Below, piece by piece: positions 17,678 through 29,333 of a DNA stretch of 64,000 nt (within the stretch, counting starts at the first letter, position 1; each line of letters begins with the position of its first letter). The stretch is from Nostoc sp. NIES-3756 (GTDB taxonomy: Bacteria > Cyanobacteriota > Cyanobacteriia > Cyanobacteriales > Nostocaceae). The stretch covers positions 5,479,001 to 5,543,000 of the forward strand of contig NZ_AP017295.1 of the NCBI RefSeq assembly GCF_001548375.1, in the 5' to 3' direction. A program made the translations under genes and the position numbers. The notes beneath the pieces were generated by a model. The model had not been told where the DNA came from and ran no database searches. It was given only the letters and a program-made list of their open reading frames with translations.

Positions 17678-18715
17678 ATGATTAAACGCCGTCGTTTTCT
17701 CAATGTAGCTGCATCCAGTGTGGGTGGTTTTTCTCTGGCATACTTGTTAGGAAGCTGTAGTAACCAAGGGCAACAAAGTTCATCCACGTTTGACCCTAAT
17801 GCGATAAAAGTTAAAGTTCTCCGTATGGGATATCAGAGTGCGGGGGATCTTTTCCGTAATCGACAAGTTTTAGAAAAACGCTTAGAACCATTGGGAATTA
17901 AGGTGGAATGGGCGCAATTTGTCCAAGGCCCTCAACTTATGGAAGGGATGGCAGCTGGTAAAATTGACGTAGGATCGGTGGGAGAAACGCCGCCAATTTT
18001 TGCACAAGTTGCTGGGTCAAAGCTTGTTTATGTTGTTGGTACACAAAGAACCGCAACAACAGGTAGAAGTAGTGTAATCGCTGTACCACCAGAATCTACT
18101 CTGAGAAAGTTTGAGGAAATTAAAGGGCAAGAAATTTATTTTCAAAAAGGCTCGGCATCACACTATTTTATTCTCAGGGCTTTACAGTCAATCGGCTTGA
18201 CTATCAAAGATATCAAAATCAGAAGTATGCCGACCATTGAGGCGCGGGGAGCTTTTCTGGAAGGGAGGATTCCTGTGTGGATGACGGGTGATCCTCATTA
18301 TGCGATCGCCGAAAAAATGGGGCGTATTCGTGTCCTGAGAGATTCTGTAGGGCTAGATTCTCCTGGCGGATATTACATTGCAGATAGGAAGTTTGCCGAA
18401 GAAAATCCAGGCTTACTCAAAATTCTTATTGAAGAACTTCATGGTCTTGATAAATGGGCAGAAGCCCATCGAGATGAAGTCAAAAAGTTGATGATTTCCG
18501 AACAAAAACTTGATCCAGATGTAGCCGACAGAGTAATGTCTCGACGTACATTTGCAGGACGTAGAGGTCTTAGCCCTGCATTGATTGCAGAACAACAAAG
18601 GGTTGCAGATTTATTCTTTGAAACTGGTGTTATACCCAAGAAAATTGACATTAAAGATTTCTTACTTCCACCTGATTTATATGCTGCAATCACACCAACA
18701 GAAATCATGGTTTAA
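17678..18715 (+). CDS. SsuA/TauA-like substrate-binding lipoprotein
   Basis: 345 residues. The N-terminus has a twin-arginine-like start (KRRRFLNVAAS) and a lipobox LLGSC with the lipidated Cys at residue 27. The body matches aliphatic-sulfonate/nitrate-type binding proteins: VLRMGYQSAGDLF, GMAAGKIDVGSVGETPPIF, FQKGSASHYFILRAL and SMPTIEARGAFLEGRI. This family delivers sulfonates, taurine or related organic molecules to an SsuBC-type importer. No importer permease or ATPase is next to it; the next gene is an ABC exporter. It may pair with an importer encoded elsewhere. Its presence in the cluster suggests an organosulfur or related organic substrate (inference). Confidence 0.88.
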   Translation: MIKRRRFLNVAASSVGGFSLAYLLGSCSNQGQQSSSTFDPNAIKVKVLRMGYQSAGDLFRNRQVLEKRLEPLGIKVEWAQFVQGPQLMEGMAAGKIDVGSVGETPPIFAQVAGSKLVYVVGTQRTATTGRSSVIAVPPESTLRKFEEIKGQEIYFQKGSASHYFILRALQSIGLTIKDIKIRSMPTIEARGAFLEGRIPVWMTGDPHYAIAEKMGRIRVLRDSVGLDSPGGYYIADRKFAEENPGLLKILIEELHGLDKWAEAHRDEVKKLMISEQKLDPDVADRVMSRRTFAGRRGLSPALIAEQQRVADLFFETGVIPKKIDIKDFLLPPDLYAAITPTEIMV

Positions 18716-18871
18716 GTAATTCGTAATTCGTAATTCTTTCAGTAAAAGAAAGATAGGAGCAATTTTGAACGAGTCGCGGCAATAATTTTTAACGCTATGG
18801 GGCGGCTAATTTAGCCGTCTATTTTTGTTTGACATAACAGCAAAAAGTTACTACTAGAACAAACGATTTTC

Positions 18872-20701
18872 ATGTTAAAAAAGGTCAGGCTTTCTAAATC
18901 TTTTCAGCGTGCTGCTAGTGCGCCAAACTTACCGAATACTCCATTTCGGTTTGTTTGTTATTTCGTGAACCAGTTTCGCTGGTGGTACTTAGCAATGGTT
19001 GTCTTTGAGGCAATACACGCAATCTGTGGGATCATGTTGCCCTATGCTATTGGTGAGATTATCCGCAGTGTAACGCGCTCAACAGGTGACAATAAGCTAA
19101 TTTTTGATACCGTCAGCCAACCTCTGATGCTGTTCACTGCTTTGAGTATAGGTGAAGTAGTATTCGGGCGATCGGCTGGACTTATACAAACTATCCTGCA
19201 TCCCATCCATCGCCAACACATTGTCCGCTCCCTGTATGCCTACTTGCAACATCATTCCCATCGTTACTTGAGTAGTAGTTTTGCCGGGGCGTTAGCACAT
19301 CGTATTGGTGAGACTTCTCTCGGCGTTACGCAGACGATGCAAATGTTGATTACGGAGTTTATGTCTGTAATCATTGTTTATATCGTTACAACAATTTTAC
19401 TATACCGTACTTATCCACCTCTGGCTGCGTTTGTGGGTATATGGGCGGTTCTTTTTATTAGTATTTCCTTCTGGTTGGCTACTCGTTGCCGAATTTACTC
19501 GCGTAAAGCCGCAGCCGCCAGAAGTGAGACGACTGGTATCATCGTTGATGCGGTAACGAATCTCAGTAGTAGCCGCTTGTTTGCGCGTCTGGGTTTTGAA
19601 CGACGTTACCTGAATGAACAGTTAAGGGACGAACTCAAAGAGGTAAGAAAGTCTAACTGGTATTCAGAACGCATTCGTTGGTTTCAGTTCATCTCAGCAG
19701 CTATTCTCAAAATTGGTACACTTTATTACTCGCTCTCTCTCTGGAGTCAAGGATTGATTGCTACGGCTGACTTCGTTGTAGCAACTAGCCTATCACTATT
19801 AATCATCAGTGAAGCCCGTAACTTAAGCCGACGGTTTATAGAAGTTTTTGAACATATCGGCAATATTGCCAACGGTGTCTATACCATTGTCCAACCCCAT
19901 GAGTTAATTGATCGAGAAGGTGCGATCGCTCATTCTATCACTCAAGGTAAAATTGAATTTCGGCAAGTCAATTTCAGCTATTCTTCTGAGAAAAACGTCT
20001 TTAATAATCTCTCCATCACTATCAAACCAGGGGAACGTGTTGGGCTTGTGGGATTCTCCGGTTCTGGTAAATCTACCTTCGTGAATTTGATTTTACGGAT
20101 ATTTGACCCACAATCAGGGCAAATTCTCATTGATGGGGTCGATATTCAAGATATGACTCAGGATGCCCTACACGCTCAGATTAGCTTGATTCCCCAAGAC
20201 CCATCTCTGTTCCATCGCACATTGATGGAAAATATTCGTTATGGACGCATAGATGCTACCGATGAGGAAGTAATTAAGGCAGCACGTAAGGCTCATGCCC
20301 ACGATTTTATTGCCCAAATGAGAGAAGGCTATAACTCTCTGGTGGGTGAACGTGGTGTTAAATTGTCTGGAGGACAAAGACAACGAATTGCGATCGCCCG
20401 AGTCATTCTCAAGGATGCACCAATCCTAATTTTGGATGAAGCAACTTCCAGTCTTGATTCCATCACCGAAAAAGCAATTCAAGACACCTTAGATGTTGTC
20501 ATGGATGGGAAAACCGTGATTGTAGTCGCTCACAGGCTATCAACAATTGCCCATCTAGACCGCATTTTAGTATTCGATCAAGGTCGCATCGTTGAAGATG
20601 GTAGTCACGAAAAACTCCTAGCAAGGGGCGGTGCTTACTATAGGTTATGGAAAATGCAAGCCGGGGGATTTTTGCCCGTAGCGGCGGGAGGTGGGGAGTA
20701 G
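18872..20701 (+). CDS. ABC exporter, fused permease and ATPase (MsbA/MDR type)
   Basis: 609 residues. The first ~335 form a six-helix exporter membrane domain, and the C-terminal domain has Walker [15 protein letters not shown] (about 394-407), signature [13 protein letters not shown] (about 499-511), Walker [13 protein letters not shown] and the H-loop in VAHRLST. It functions as a homodimer or half-transporter. The C-terminal tail (AAGGGE) is Gly-rich and its codons run into purine-rich repeat DNA. It is the last gene of the same-strand cluster, 156 bases after the binding protein, and could export a toxic intermediate or product (inference). It has no peptidase domain. Confidence 0.9.
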   Translation: MLKKVRLSKSFQRAASAPNLPNTPFRFVCYFVNQFRWWYLAMVVFEAIHAICGIMLPYAIGEIIRSVTRSTGDNKLIFDTVSQPLMLFTALSIGEVVFGRSAGLIQTILHPIHRQHIVRSLYAYLQHHSHRYLSSSFAGALAHRIGETSLGVTQTMQMLITEFMSVIIVYIVTTILLYRTYPPLAAFVGIWAVLFISISFWLATRCRIYSRKAAAARSETTGIIVDAVTNLSSSRLFARLGFERRYLNEQLRDELKEVRKSNWYSERIRWFQFISAAILKIGTLYYSLSLWSQGLIATADFVVATSLSLLIISEARNLSRRFIEVFEHIGNIANGVYTIVQPHELIDREGAIAHSITQGKIEFRQVNFSYSSEKNVFNNLSITIKPGERVGLVGFSGSGKSTFVNLILRIFDPQSGQILIDGVDIQDMTQDALHAQISLIPQDPSLFHRTLMENIRYGRIDATDEEVIKAARKAHAHDFIAQMREGYNSLVGERGVKLSGGQRQRIAIARVILKDAPILILDEATSSLDSITEKAIQDTLDVVMDGKTVIVVAHRLSTIAHLDRILVFDQGRIVEDGSHEKLLARGGAYYRLWKMQAGGFLPVAAGGGE

Positions 20702-20738
20702 GGGGAGATGAGGGAGATGAGGGAGAAGTTATTAACTC

Positions 20739-20830
20739 CTGCCTTCTGCCTCCTGCCTCCTGCCTTCTGCCTCCTGCCTTCTGCCTCCTGCCTCCTGCCT
20801 CCTGCCTCCTGCCTTCTGCCTCCTGCCTCC
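20739..20830. repeat. heptamer tandem repeat (CTGCCTC/CTGCCTT)
   Basis: About thirteen consecutive copies of a 7-base unit alternating between CTGCCTC and CTGCCTT. It fills the gap between convergent genes, and its last copy abuts the stop codon of the hybrid kinase gene. All reading frames through it are open, which produces spurious ORFs on both strands. Confidence 0.9.
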
Positions 20831-23800
20831 TACCGATACAACCAAACCCGCAACAGAGACAATAACTGTTCTGTATCTACTGGTTTGGCGATGTAGTCGG
20901 ATGCGCCGGCGGCTATGCACTGGTCGCGATCGCCTTGCATGGCTTTGGCGGTGAGGGCAATAATAGGTAAATCCCTAAATTGCTGTCGTTGGCGAATTAG
21001 TTGGGTGGTTTCGTAGCCATCCATTTCTGGCATCATCACATCCATCAACACCACATCAATATCGGATGTAGTTTCTAACAGGTTAATCCCTTCCCTACCG
21101 TTTTCAGCGTATACCACCACCATTTGATGGCGTTCTAGCATACTGGTGAGGGCGAAGATGTTACGCACATCATCGTCGATAATCAGGACTTTTTTACCAG
21201 CTAGGGAGTAATCTTGAGAATGCAATTGTTCCAGAATTTCGCGTTTGGGTGTAGGTAAGTTTGCCTGGACGCGGTGGAGGAACAGGGCGGTTTCATCAAG
21301 AAGGCGTTCGGGCGATCGCACATCTTTGACGATGATGGTTTCCGCCATGCGTCGCAGTTCTGTTTCTTGGGTTTTACTGATTTCTGCGCCGGTGTAAACG
21401 ATGATGGGTAGAGTTACGCCGTTGGGTTCTAGCTTAATATACTCGATGAGTTCAAAGCCTGTCATATCAGGTAAACCTAAATCGAGGACTAGGCAATCGA
21501 ACTGCTGAGTGCGAATAGCTTCGATGGCTGCTGCACCTGTACCTACGGCAACGGTGGCGACATCACTATTACCGATGAGTTCGACAATGCTTTGGCGTTG
21601 CAGGTCGTTATCTTCAACTACCAGTAGACTCTTGACTCGGCGTTCTACGAAACCTCTAATTCTATCTAGGGCTTCCGATATAGCTTCGCTGGTGACTGGT
21701 TTTTGTAAGTAGGCGATCGCACCTAATTGTAAACCCCTTTGCCGTCCTTCCTCCACGGTCATGATGTGTACGGGTATATGGCGGGTTGTGGGGTCGTGTT
21801 TGAGGCGGTCTAGCACTGTCCAACCGTCCATTTCGGGAAGGCGGATGTCTAGTAATATTGCCATTGGCAGAAATTCTCTGGCTAGTTGCAGACCAGATGT
21901 GCCGGTTTGGGCGCTAATTACCTGGAATCCGTGCTGGCGTGCCATATCTATTAATATCCGGGCAAAATTAACGTCATCCTCGATAATGAGCAGGATATTA
22001 TTATCTGATGATGTAGTAGTGATACTGGCGCGATCGTCAATTACGGGTGAGGACTGGGTACTAGGGAGTAGGGATTGGGGATTAGGAATTGGGGATGATA
22101 CTACATCAGAATTTAGTATGGGGAGGTAGAAGGTAAATGTACTACCTTGACCTGGACTGCTTGTAAGTTTAATTTCACCACCCAGAAGGTGAGCAATTTC
22201 TCTACTAATAGATAAGCCTAATCCTGTACCGCCGTATTTGCGGCTAGTAGTACCGTCAGCTTGCTGGAATGCCTCAAAGATAATTTTTTGCTTGTCGAGG
22301 GCAATACCAATACCAGTATCACGGACGGCAAAGGCGATGACGGTTTGGGCGCGGTTTAAGGTTTGTTGGCTGAGACTCCATCCGTGTTTGGCAACTTCAA
22401 CTCGCAAGCAGACTTCCCCGCTATCTGTAAATTTAAAGGCGTTGGAGAGGAGATTCTTGAGGACTTGTTGTAAGCGTTTGACATCGGTATTGATGTTTCT
22501 GGGCAGATCAGGTGCTAATTCAATGCCAAAAGCTAGCCCTTTATTGTGAGCGATTTGCCCAAAACTACGCTCAATCTGTTCAGTAAATTCTGATAACAGC
22601 ATCGGGGTTGAATGAATTGACATCGTTCCCGATTCAATTTTGGCTAAGTCCAAAATATCGTTAATTAATGCCAACAGTTCGTTACCAGCTGAGTAAATTG
22701 TTTGGCTATATTCGACTTGTTTGGCAGTGAGATTACCATCAAAGTTATCTGTTAATAATTTCGCCAAAATCAACAAGCTATTTAAGGGTGTCCGCAGTTC
22801 ATGGGACATATTCGCCAAGAACTCGGATTTATATTTGGATGAGAGAGCTAATTGTTCGGCTTTCTCCTCTAAAGAACGTCTGGCTTGTTCGATTTCTCGG
22901 TTCTTCCGTTCTACTTCTTTTTTCTGGAGGGCTAACAGTTCTGCCTTTTCTTCTAGTTCGGCGTTGGTTTGCTGTAACTCGTCTTGTTGTCCTCGGAGTA
23001 AATCTTCCGAGGCTTTGAGGGATTGGGCTTGTTGTTCTAGGCGCTTGTTCGTTTCCCGCAGTTCGTTTTGTTGGGTTTGTAGTTCTTCGGCTAGGGATTG
23101 GGATTGTTTGAGTAATTCTTCGGTACGCATCGAGGCGGCGATGGTGTTGAGAACGATCGCAATACTTTCGGTGAGTTGGTCGAAGAATGTCAGGTGAATT
23201 TCGCTAAAGCGGCGGAAGGAGGCGAGTTCAATGACTGCCGTTACCTGTCCTTCAAATAGAACTGGTAGCACGACTGCATTGAGGGGATTAGATTCGCCTA
23301 AACCAGAGCTAATTTTCACATAATCAGTTGGTACTTCCGTTAATAAAATCCGCTCTTTTTCTAAAGCACATTGTCCTACCAAACCCTCACCCAACTGGAA
23401 GCGGTTGGCTAGATGTTTGCGTTCACGGTAGGCGTAGGTACTGAGGAGTTTGAGGTAATTTTGATTTTCTGCACCTTCCATTAAGTAGAATACGCCATGT
23501 TGCGCGCCTACTAGTGGGGCGAGTTCTGAGAGGATGAGTTTGGATACGGTTTCTAAGTCGCGCTGGCCTTGCAGCATTCTGGTGAACTTGGCGAGGTTGG
23601 TCTTCAACCAGTCTTGTTCGGTGTTTTTCTGGGTAGTTTCTCTCAGGTTGGCAATCATCTGGTTGATGTTGTCTTTAAGGATTGCCACTTCCCCTTCGGC
23701 GGCTACGGCGATGGAACGGGTTAAATCACCCTTGGTTACGGCTGTAGCTACTTCAGCGATCGCGCGTAACTGGGTAGTTAATGTTGCGGCTAGTTCGTTT

Positions 23801-26800
23801 ACGTTGTCGGTGAGGTCTTTCCAGGTTCCCGCCGCCCCCGGAACCTTCGCTTGACCGCCTAACTTCCCTTCGATACCCACTTCCCGCGCCACTGTAGTTA
23901 CCTGATTGGCAAAGGTGGCTAGGGTATCAATCATTTCGTTGATGGTTTCTGCTAGGGTTTCGATTTCTCCCTTAGCATCTAACATTAGTTTGCGTTTCAA
24001 GTCACCATTCGCTACCGCCGTCACGACTCTGGCGATACCTCGCACCTGGGCTGTTAAGTTCCCCGCCATCGAGTTCACGTTGTCGGTTAAATCTTTCCAC
24101 GTCCCCGCCACACCTTGCACGACAGCTTGTCCGCCTAACTTTCCTTCGGTTCCTACCTCCCGCGCTACCCGCGTTACTTCCGAGGCGAAGGAACTAAGTT
24201 GATCCACCATTGTATTGATCGTGTTCTTCAAGTCGAGAATTTCACCTTTCACATCCACGGTGATTTTCTTCGACAAGTCGCCATTCGCCACCGCCTTCGT
24301 TACTTCGGCAATATTTCTTACCTGGGCTGTGAGGTTCCCCGCCATCGAGTTCACATTGTCGGTCAAGTCCTTCCACGTACCCGCCACGCCCCGGACGTAG
24401 GCTTGTACACCCAACTTCCCTTCGGTTCCCACCTCCCGCGCTACCCGCGTTACCTCAGATGCAAAGGAGTTGAGCTGATCCACCATTGTATTAATCGTGT
24501 TTTTCAACTCCAGAATTTCACCCTTCACATCCACGGTAATCTTCTTCGACAAGTCCCCATTCGCCACCGCCGTCGTCACTTCGGCGATGTTCCGCACCTG
24601 GGCTGTCAAACTTCCCGCCATGAAGTTCACAGAGTCGGTCAAGTCTTTCCACGTACCCGCTACACCCTTCACTTCTGCTTGTACGCCTAACTTCCCTTCG
24701 GTTCCCACCTCCCGCGCTACCCGCGTTACCTCAGATGCAAAGGAGTTGAGTTGATCCACCATTGTATTGACGGTGTTTTTCAACTCCAAAATCTCACCCT
24801 TCACATCCACGGAAATTTTCTTCGACAAGTCCCCATTCGCCACCGCCGTCGTCACCGCCGCAATGTTCCGCACCTGGGCTGTTAAACTTCCCGCCATGAA
24901 GTTCACAGAGTCGGTTAAGTCTTTCCACGTACCCGCCACACCCTTCACATCAGCTTGTACACCTAACTTCCCTTCGCTACCTACTTCCCTCGCTACCCTA
25001 GTTACCTCAGAGGCGAAGGAGTTGAGTTGATCCACCATGATATTGATCGTGTTTTTCAACTCTAAAATTTCGCCTTTGACTTGTACTGTAATTTTCTTCG
25101 ATAAGTCACCGTTGGCGATCGCAGTTGCAACTTCGGCAATATTTCTTACCTGGTCGGTGAGGTTCCCCGCCATCATATTCACCGCGCCGGTTAGGTCTTT
25201 CCACGTACCCGCTACGCCGCGCACTTCTGCTTGTACGCCTAACTTCCCTTCGGTTCCCACCTCGCGCGCTACTCTGGTTACTTCCGATGCAAAGGAACTG
25301 AGTTGATCCACCATTGTATTGATCGTGTTTTTCAACTCCAGAATTTCACCCTTCACATCCACGGTGATTTTCTTCGACAAGTCGCCATTCGCCACCGCCG
25401 TCGTCACTTCCGCAATATTTCTTACCTGGGCTGTCAAACTTCCCGCCATGAAGTTTACAGAGTCGGTCAAATCCTTCCACGTACCCGCCACGCCGCGCAC
25501 TTCTGCTTGTACGCCTAACTTCCCTTCACTACCTACCTCTCGCGCTACCCTGGTAACTTCGGATGCAAAGGAGTTAAGTTGATCCACCATTGTATTAATC
25601 GTATTTTTCAACTCTAAGATTTCACCCTTCACATCCACGGTGATTTTCTTCGATAAGTCACCAGTCGCCACCGCCGTCGTCACTTCGGCAATGTTTCTTA
25701 CCTGGGCTGTTAAACTACCCGCCATGAAGTTCACCGAGTCGGTCAAGTCCTTCCACGTACCCGCCACACCGCGCACATCGGCTTGTACACCTAACTTTCC
25801 TTCACTACCTACTTCCCTTGCAACCCGCGTTACCTCAGATGCAAAGGAACTGAGTTGATCCACCATGATATTGATCGTGTTTTTCAACTCGAAGATTTCA
25901 CCCTTCACATCCACAGTAATTTTCTTCGATAAGTCACCATTGGCGATCGCTGTTGCAACTTCCGCAATATTTCTTACCTGTCCTGTCAGGTTTCCCGCCA
26001 TCAGGTTCACATTATCTGTCAAGTCTTTCCACGTACCCGCCACGCCTCGCACTTCTGCTTGTACGCCTAACTTCCCTTCGGTTCCCACCTCTCGCGCTAC
26101 CCGCGTTACCTCAGAGGCAAAGGAGTTGAGTTGATCCACCATTGTATTAATAGTGTTCTTCAACTCCAGAATTTCACCCTTCACATCCACGGTGATTTTC
26201 TTCGACAAGTCGCCATTCGCTACCGCCGTCGTCACTTCGGCAATATTTCTTACCTGGGCTGTCAAACTCCCCGCCATGAAGTTCACCGAGTCGGTCAAAT
26301 CCTTCCACGTACCCGCCACGCCTCGGACTTCTGCTTGACCGCCTAATTTTCCTTCTGCACCTACCTCACGCGCCACCCTAGTTACTTCTGATGCAAAGGA
26401 ATTAAGTTGATCCACCATGATGTTGACGGTGTTTTTCAACTCTAGAATCTCACCCTTCACATCCACAGTAATTTTTTTGGACAAGTCACCATTCGCTACC
26501 GCCGTCGTTACTTCCGCAATATTTCTTACCTGGGCTGTGAGGTTCCCCGCCATCAAGTTGACATTATCTGTCAAATCCTTCCATGTACCCGCTACGCCGC
26601 GCACTTCTGCTTGTACGCCCAACTTTCCTTCTGTTCCTACTTCCCGCGCCACTCTTGTTACTTCTGATGCAAAAGAATTAAGTTGATCCACCATTGTATT
26701 GACGGTGTTTTTCAACTCCAGAATTTCCCCTTTTACATCTACAGTAATTTTCTTCGATAAGTCACCGTTAGCGATCGCCGTTGCAACTTCGGCAATATTT

Positions 26801-27414
26801 CTTACCTGTCCTGTGAGGTTCCCCGCCATCAAGTTGACATTATCTGTCAAATCCTTCCACGTACCCGCCACGCCTTGGACTTGGGCTTGGACACCTAACT
26901 TCCCTTCTGTCCCCACTTCCCTGGCAACCCGCGTCACCTCACCAGCGAAGGAACTCAACCTCGTCACCATCGTATTAACAATGTTGGCTGTTTGCCGGAA
27001 CTCTCCCTTGAGGGGTCTACCATCGATTTCTGTGGCGATAGTTTGCGATAAATCTCCATTAGCTACAGCCCGAATTACCCGCGTAGTTTCTGCCGTTGGC
27101 TGGACTAAATCTGTAATTAGGGTATTGACAGAGTTGACACACTCTGTCCATCCGCCGCGCACATTTCCTAAAGAAGCGCGTTCAGTAATTTTTCCTTCTT
27201 TGCCGACAACGTTACTAATGCGCTTAAGCTCTGCTGCCATCCGCTCATTCTGGTCAATAATCTCGTTGAGCGTATCGGATATTTTACCTGCTAGACCTGT
27301 CTGTTCAAGAGGCATCCGAGCAGAAAAATCACCCTTTTTTACAGCAGTTAATGTTTTTAACAGCTGTTTTAAATCGAGTTCATCGGTTTCTCTGGTTAAT
27401 TGTTCGGTTGCCAT
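20830..27414 (-). CDS. poly-HAMP soluble hybrid histidine kinase with three receiver domains
   Basis: 2194 residues with no transmembrane segment or signal peptide. Order: N-terminal HAMP-like region (about 1-155); twelve ~92-residue double-HAMP units (about 155-1260) with the recurring motif [17 protein letters not shown] and then [15 protein letters not shown] domain (about 1280-1430); coiled coil (about 1440-1550); HisKA with phospho-His in [14 protein letters not shown]; HATPase with [18 protein letters not shown] and [10 protein letters not shown]; and three receivers with acceptor Asp in [22 protein letters not shown] and [11 protein letters not shown]. The architecture resembles group III (NIK1-like) osmosensing kinases, but with far more HAMP units. 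The chain probably forms a long dimeric signalling rod in the cytoplasm. The stop codon abuts the CTGCCTC repeat. Confidence 0.93.
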   Translation of the reverse strand: MATEQLTRETDELDLKQLLKTLTAVKKGDFSARMPLEQTGLAGKISDTLNEIIDQNERMAAELKRISNVVGKEGKITERASLGNVRGGWTECVNSVNTLITDLVQPTAETTRVIRAVANGDLSQTIATEIDGRPLKGEFRQTANIVNTMVTRLSSFAGEVTRVAREVGTEGKLGVQAQVQGVAGTWKDLTDNVNLMAGNLTGQVRNIAEVATAIANGDLSKKITVDVKGEILELKNTVNTMVDQLNSFASEVTRVAREVGTEGKLGVQAEVRGVAGTWKDLTDNVNLMAGNLTAQVRNIAEVTTAVANGDLSKKITVDVKGEILELKNTVNIMVDQLNSFASEVTRVAREVGAEGKLGGQAEVRGVAGTWKDLTDSVNFMAGSLTAQVRNIAEVTTAVANGDLSKKITVDVKGEILELKNTINTMVDQLNSFASEVTRVAREVGTEGKLGVQAEVRGVAGTWKDLTDNVNLMAGNLTGQVRNIAEVATAIANGDLSKKITVDVKGEIFELKNTINIMVDQLSSFASEVTRVAREVGSEGKLGVQADVRGVAGTWKDLTDSVNFMAGSLTAQVRNIAEVTTAVATGDLSKKITVDVKGEILELKNTINTMVDQLNSFASEVTRVAREVGSEGKLGVQAEVRGVAGTWKDLTDSVNFMAGSLTAQVRNIAEVTTAVANGDLSKKITVDVKGEILELKNTINTMVDQLSSFASEVTRVAREVGTEGKLGVQAEVRGVAGTWKDLTGAVNMMAGNLTDQVRNIAEVATAIANGDLSKKITVQVKGEILELKNTINIMVDQLNSFASEVTRVAREVGSEGKLGVQADVKGVAGTWKDLTDSVNFMAGSLTAQVRNIAAVTTAVANGDLSKKISVDVKGEILELKNTVNTMVDQLNSFASEVTRVAREVGTEGKLGVQAEVKGVAGTWKDLTDSVNFMAGSLTAQVRNIAEVTTAVANGDLSKKITVDVKGEILELKNTINTMVDQLNSFASEVTRVAREVGTEGKLGVQAYVRGVAGTWKDLTDNVNSMAGNLTAQVRNIAEVTKAVANGDLSKKITVDVKGEILDLKNTINTMVDQLSSFASEVTRVAREVGTEGKLGGQAVVQGVAGTWKDLTDNVNSMAGNLTAQVRGIARVVTAVANGDLKRKLMLDAKGEIETLAETINEMIDTLATFANQVTTVAREVGIEGKLGGQAKVPGAAGTWKDLTDNVNELAATLTTQLRAIAEVATAVTKGDLTRSIAVAAEGEVAILKDNINQMIANLRETTQKNTEQDWLKTNLAKFTRMLQGQRDLETVSKLILSELAPLVGAQHGVFYLMEGAENQNYLKLLSTYAYRERKHLANRFQLGEGLVGQCALEKERILLTEVPTDYVKISSGLGESNPLNAVVLPVLFEGQVTAVIELASFRRFSEIHLTFFDQLTESIAIVLNTIAASMRTEELLKQSQSLAEELQTQQNELRETNKRLEQQAQSLKASEDLLRGQQDELQQTNAELEEKAELLALQKKEVERKNREIEQARRSLEEKAEQLALSSKYKSEFLANMSHELRTPLNSLLILAKLLTDNFDGNLTAKQVEYSQTIYSAGNELLALINDILDLAKIESGTMSIHSTPMLLSEFTEQIERSFGQIAHNKGLAFGIELAPDLPRNINTDVKRLQQVLKNLLSNAFKFTDSGEVCLRVEVAKHGWSLSQQTLNRAQTVIAFAVRDTGIGIALDKQKIIFEAFQQADGTTSRKYGGTGLGLSISREIAHLLGGEIKLTSSPGQGSTFTFYLPILNSDVVSSPIPNPQSLLPSTQSSPVIDDRASITTTSSDNNILLIIEDDVNFARILIDMARQHGFQVISAQTGTSGLQLAREFLPMAILLDIRLPEMDGWTVLDRLKHDPTTRHIPVHIMTVEEGRQRGLQLGAIAYLQKPVTSEAISEALDRIRGFVERRVKSLLVVEDNDLQRQSIVELIGNSDVATVAVGTGAAAIEAIRTQQFDCLVLDLGLPDMTGFELIEYIKLEPNGVTLPIIVYTGAEISKTQETELRRMAETIIVKDVRSPERLLDETALFLHRVQANLPTPKREILEQLHSQDYSLAGKKVLIIDDDVRNIFALTSMLERHQMVVVYAENGREGINLLETTSDIDVVLMDVMMPEMDGYETTQLIRQRQQFRDLPIIALTAKAMQGDRDQCIAAGASDYIAKPVDTEQLLSLLRVWLYR
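23640..26950. repeat. twelve 276-base tandem repeats inside the kinase gene
   Basis: Twelve consecutive units of 276 bases (92 codons), eleven of them highly similar at DNA level and one (about 23.7-24.0 kb) divergent. Shared words such as CTCCCGCGCTACCCGCGTTAC recur every 276 bases. The pattern could support slippage, unequal exchange and gene conversion. Confidence 0.9.
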
Positions 27415-28577
27415 AGTCTAGCCCTTTAATAATTACAGTATCTTTATTACCTCTCATTCAGTTGTTGAGAGTAAGTAAGGTGAAAATCTTGTGCGACTTA
27501 ATCCTAAGAGTCAATTAATTTCCTGAGCATGACAGATAAAAAAGTATGGCTAATAGATGGGAAAATAGTACATTAGCAAATCATAACTGCTATTTAGTTA
27601 CTCAGGTAGTTGTAAGAAAAGTTTTTTTGATGGTTAGTAAAAAAATAGTTTTATTACCTATGACTAATGATATATGTCTTTAGACATAGGACTAATTGAT
27701 TTTTAGTTGGTATGGTCTATGCTTGCACTAAAAAAATAAGTACATCTCATCCCTCTAAACTCGATGACTTATGAGGTAAAATTCCAATTTCAATACTTAC
27801 TTAAATTAAGGTTGGCTTTTTATAAAAAAAGTATTCTAAGAAAAAGTAGTATTGATACAATCTTGTGTGGTTAATGACTCTTGTTCTAGGTGGCTTTCTT
27901 CAAGCACTGATTGATTACCCAAATATTGATTAAACATAATAAAATCAAGACCCAAAATTACTAATTTTAAATCTTGTTGGTTTTTAGTAGATAGTTAAAG
28001 ATAATTGCAACTACCATTACAGGGAAATTAGCAAAATCCCATTAGCTGTAGAAAAATAACGATGCAACTGCCAGCCAGATTATAGATGCTTTAACTAAGA
28101 GAAAGTAAGAGAAGCCAAATCAAGATAATAAAAGTAAGTAGGTGGACACAATTATTTAAAAGACGCATTTCGACTACGCTCAATGCTCACTAACCTTATT
28201 CTAAGAGGGTTGAGTTTCGACTACGCGATAATCGAGCGTAGTCGAGATTCAACTTCCGCGTAGTCGAAACCCGGCGATCCAAAGTTAGGTTTAATTTAGT
28301 CCTTCTACTTAATTGCTAGGAAAGTAAAGATAAAAACATAGGAATTAAATAATATATTCCTCACTGAATAAATCTTAACAACCGTACAATAATTACCCAT
28401 TTAACAAACATTATACGGGTCGCTAGCCCTCTTTCCTTATTCACTTATTCAAAGTTAGTGTTTGTGGGTAAAGTCTGGGTTGAATTTTGGGAATACTTGA
28501 TGTAGTCAGGTGAGTGTCTACCTTTGCATTCAGTCCAGTTTATTTATATCTCACACCAAAGCATTTTTATAGCAATC
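27415..28577. other. intergenic region between divergent kinase and DUF928 genes
   Basis: About 1.16 kb without a credible gene. It is AT-rich and holds the promoters of both flanking genes plus the inverted-repeat cluster at 28168-28270. No tRNA or small RNA could be recognised by eye. Confidence 0.55.
28168..28270. repeat. cluster of four alternating GACTACGC repeats
   Basis: Four copies in alternating orientation: TTTCGACTACGCTC at 28168-28181, GTTTCGACTACGCG at 28214-28227, GAGCGTAGTCGAGA at 28234-28247 and CGCGTAGTCGAAAC at 28257-28270. The second and fourth are a perfect 14-base inverted pair enclosing the third, so nested hairpins are possible. Confidence 0.85.
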
Positions 28578-29333
28578 ATGAAGTGTATTAAACTTCCTCT
28601 ATCTTTATCTGTTGCCGCCTTGTTTATACCGTTGAATTGCCTCCCGCTTTTTGCGGCAACGGTACACAAAGAAAGTTGGCAGATCAGCCAAGCATTTAAG
28701 CCACCAAAACGACAAGGCCCTCCTGTCAGTGCGGGTGGATCTACTCGTGGTTCTTCTTCTTGTATCACTGAAAATAAATCTATAACTCCCTTAATACCTA
28801 CAAATAAACTAGGATTAACGTTTTCTGAACGCCCGACATTGTTTTGGTTTATACCACAAAATTCAGCAAAAATGGCTAATTTGGCACTGGTAACTTATCC
28901 AGAAAAAAAGCTATTTTATGAAACAACTCTCACCCTACCCAATAAACCGGGAATCATTGGCTACACTTTACCTACAAATTCCCCTGCCCTAGTCACAGGT
29001 AAGACTTACCGTTGGTATCTGATGCTGATTTGTAATCAGCAAGATTTTAGCAGTAATCCTACAGTTGATGGTTGGGTAGAACGGATTCAACCTGATTCAT
29101 CAACATCACAGGTAGTAGCAAAAGCCAATGTGCGTAACTTACCTTCCATTTATGCAGAGGCGGGAATTTGGTATGAGGCGTTGGCTAGTTTGGTACAGTT
29201 ACGCCGTAGTGAACCAAAAAATTTAACTCATATATTGAACTGGCGGCAATTTTTACAATCGGTGAAGTTAAATGCGATCGCCTCTGAACCATTAACCGAT
29301 TGCTGTCAATCTGAAACTGCCAATAAAATATGA
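28578..29333 (+). CDS. secreted DUF928 protein
   Basis: 251 residues from the ATG at 28578 (MKCIKLPLSLSVAAL), which gives a clean signal peptide ending near LPLFAAT; an upstream start at 28524 would add 18 unlikely residues. The mature part has the DUF928 pattern: NKLGLTFSERPTLFWFIPQN near 80, LPNKPGIIGYTLP near 130, and TYRWYLMLICNQQ near 155. The function of DUF928 is unknown. It overlaps the cyclase gene by four bases (ATGA), so the two are translationally coupled, and it could act as a periplasmic partner of the cyclase CHASE2 domain (inference). Confidence 0.85.
   Translation: MKCIKLPLSLSVAALFIPLNCLPLFAATVHKESWQISQAFKPPKRQGPPVSAGGSTRGSSSCITENKSITPLIPTNKLGLTFSERPTLFWFIPQNSAKMANLALVTYPEKKLFYETTLTLPNKPGIIGYTLPTNSPALVTGKTYRWYLMLICNQQDFSSNPTVDGWVERIQPDSSTSQVVAKANVRNLPSIYAEAGIWYEALASLVQLRRSEPKNLTHILNWRQFLQSVKLNAIASEPLTDCCQSETANKI

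Noticed and set aside
20647..20920. Short frames in the CTGCCTC repeat region
   Set aside because: The repeat unit of seven bases keeps all frames open; composition is only repeats.
23640..26950. CRISPR-like regularity
   Set aside because: The 276-base period is coding and encodes HAMP units; there are no short repeats with unique spacers.
22238..27421. Many plus-strand open frames opposite the kinase gene, recurring every 276 bases
   Set aside because: They mirror the HAMP repeats in the opposite strand, have no ribosome sites and only repeat the complementary sequence.
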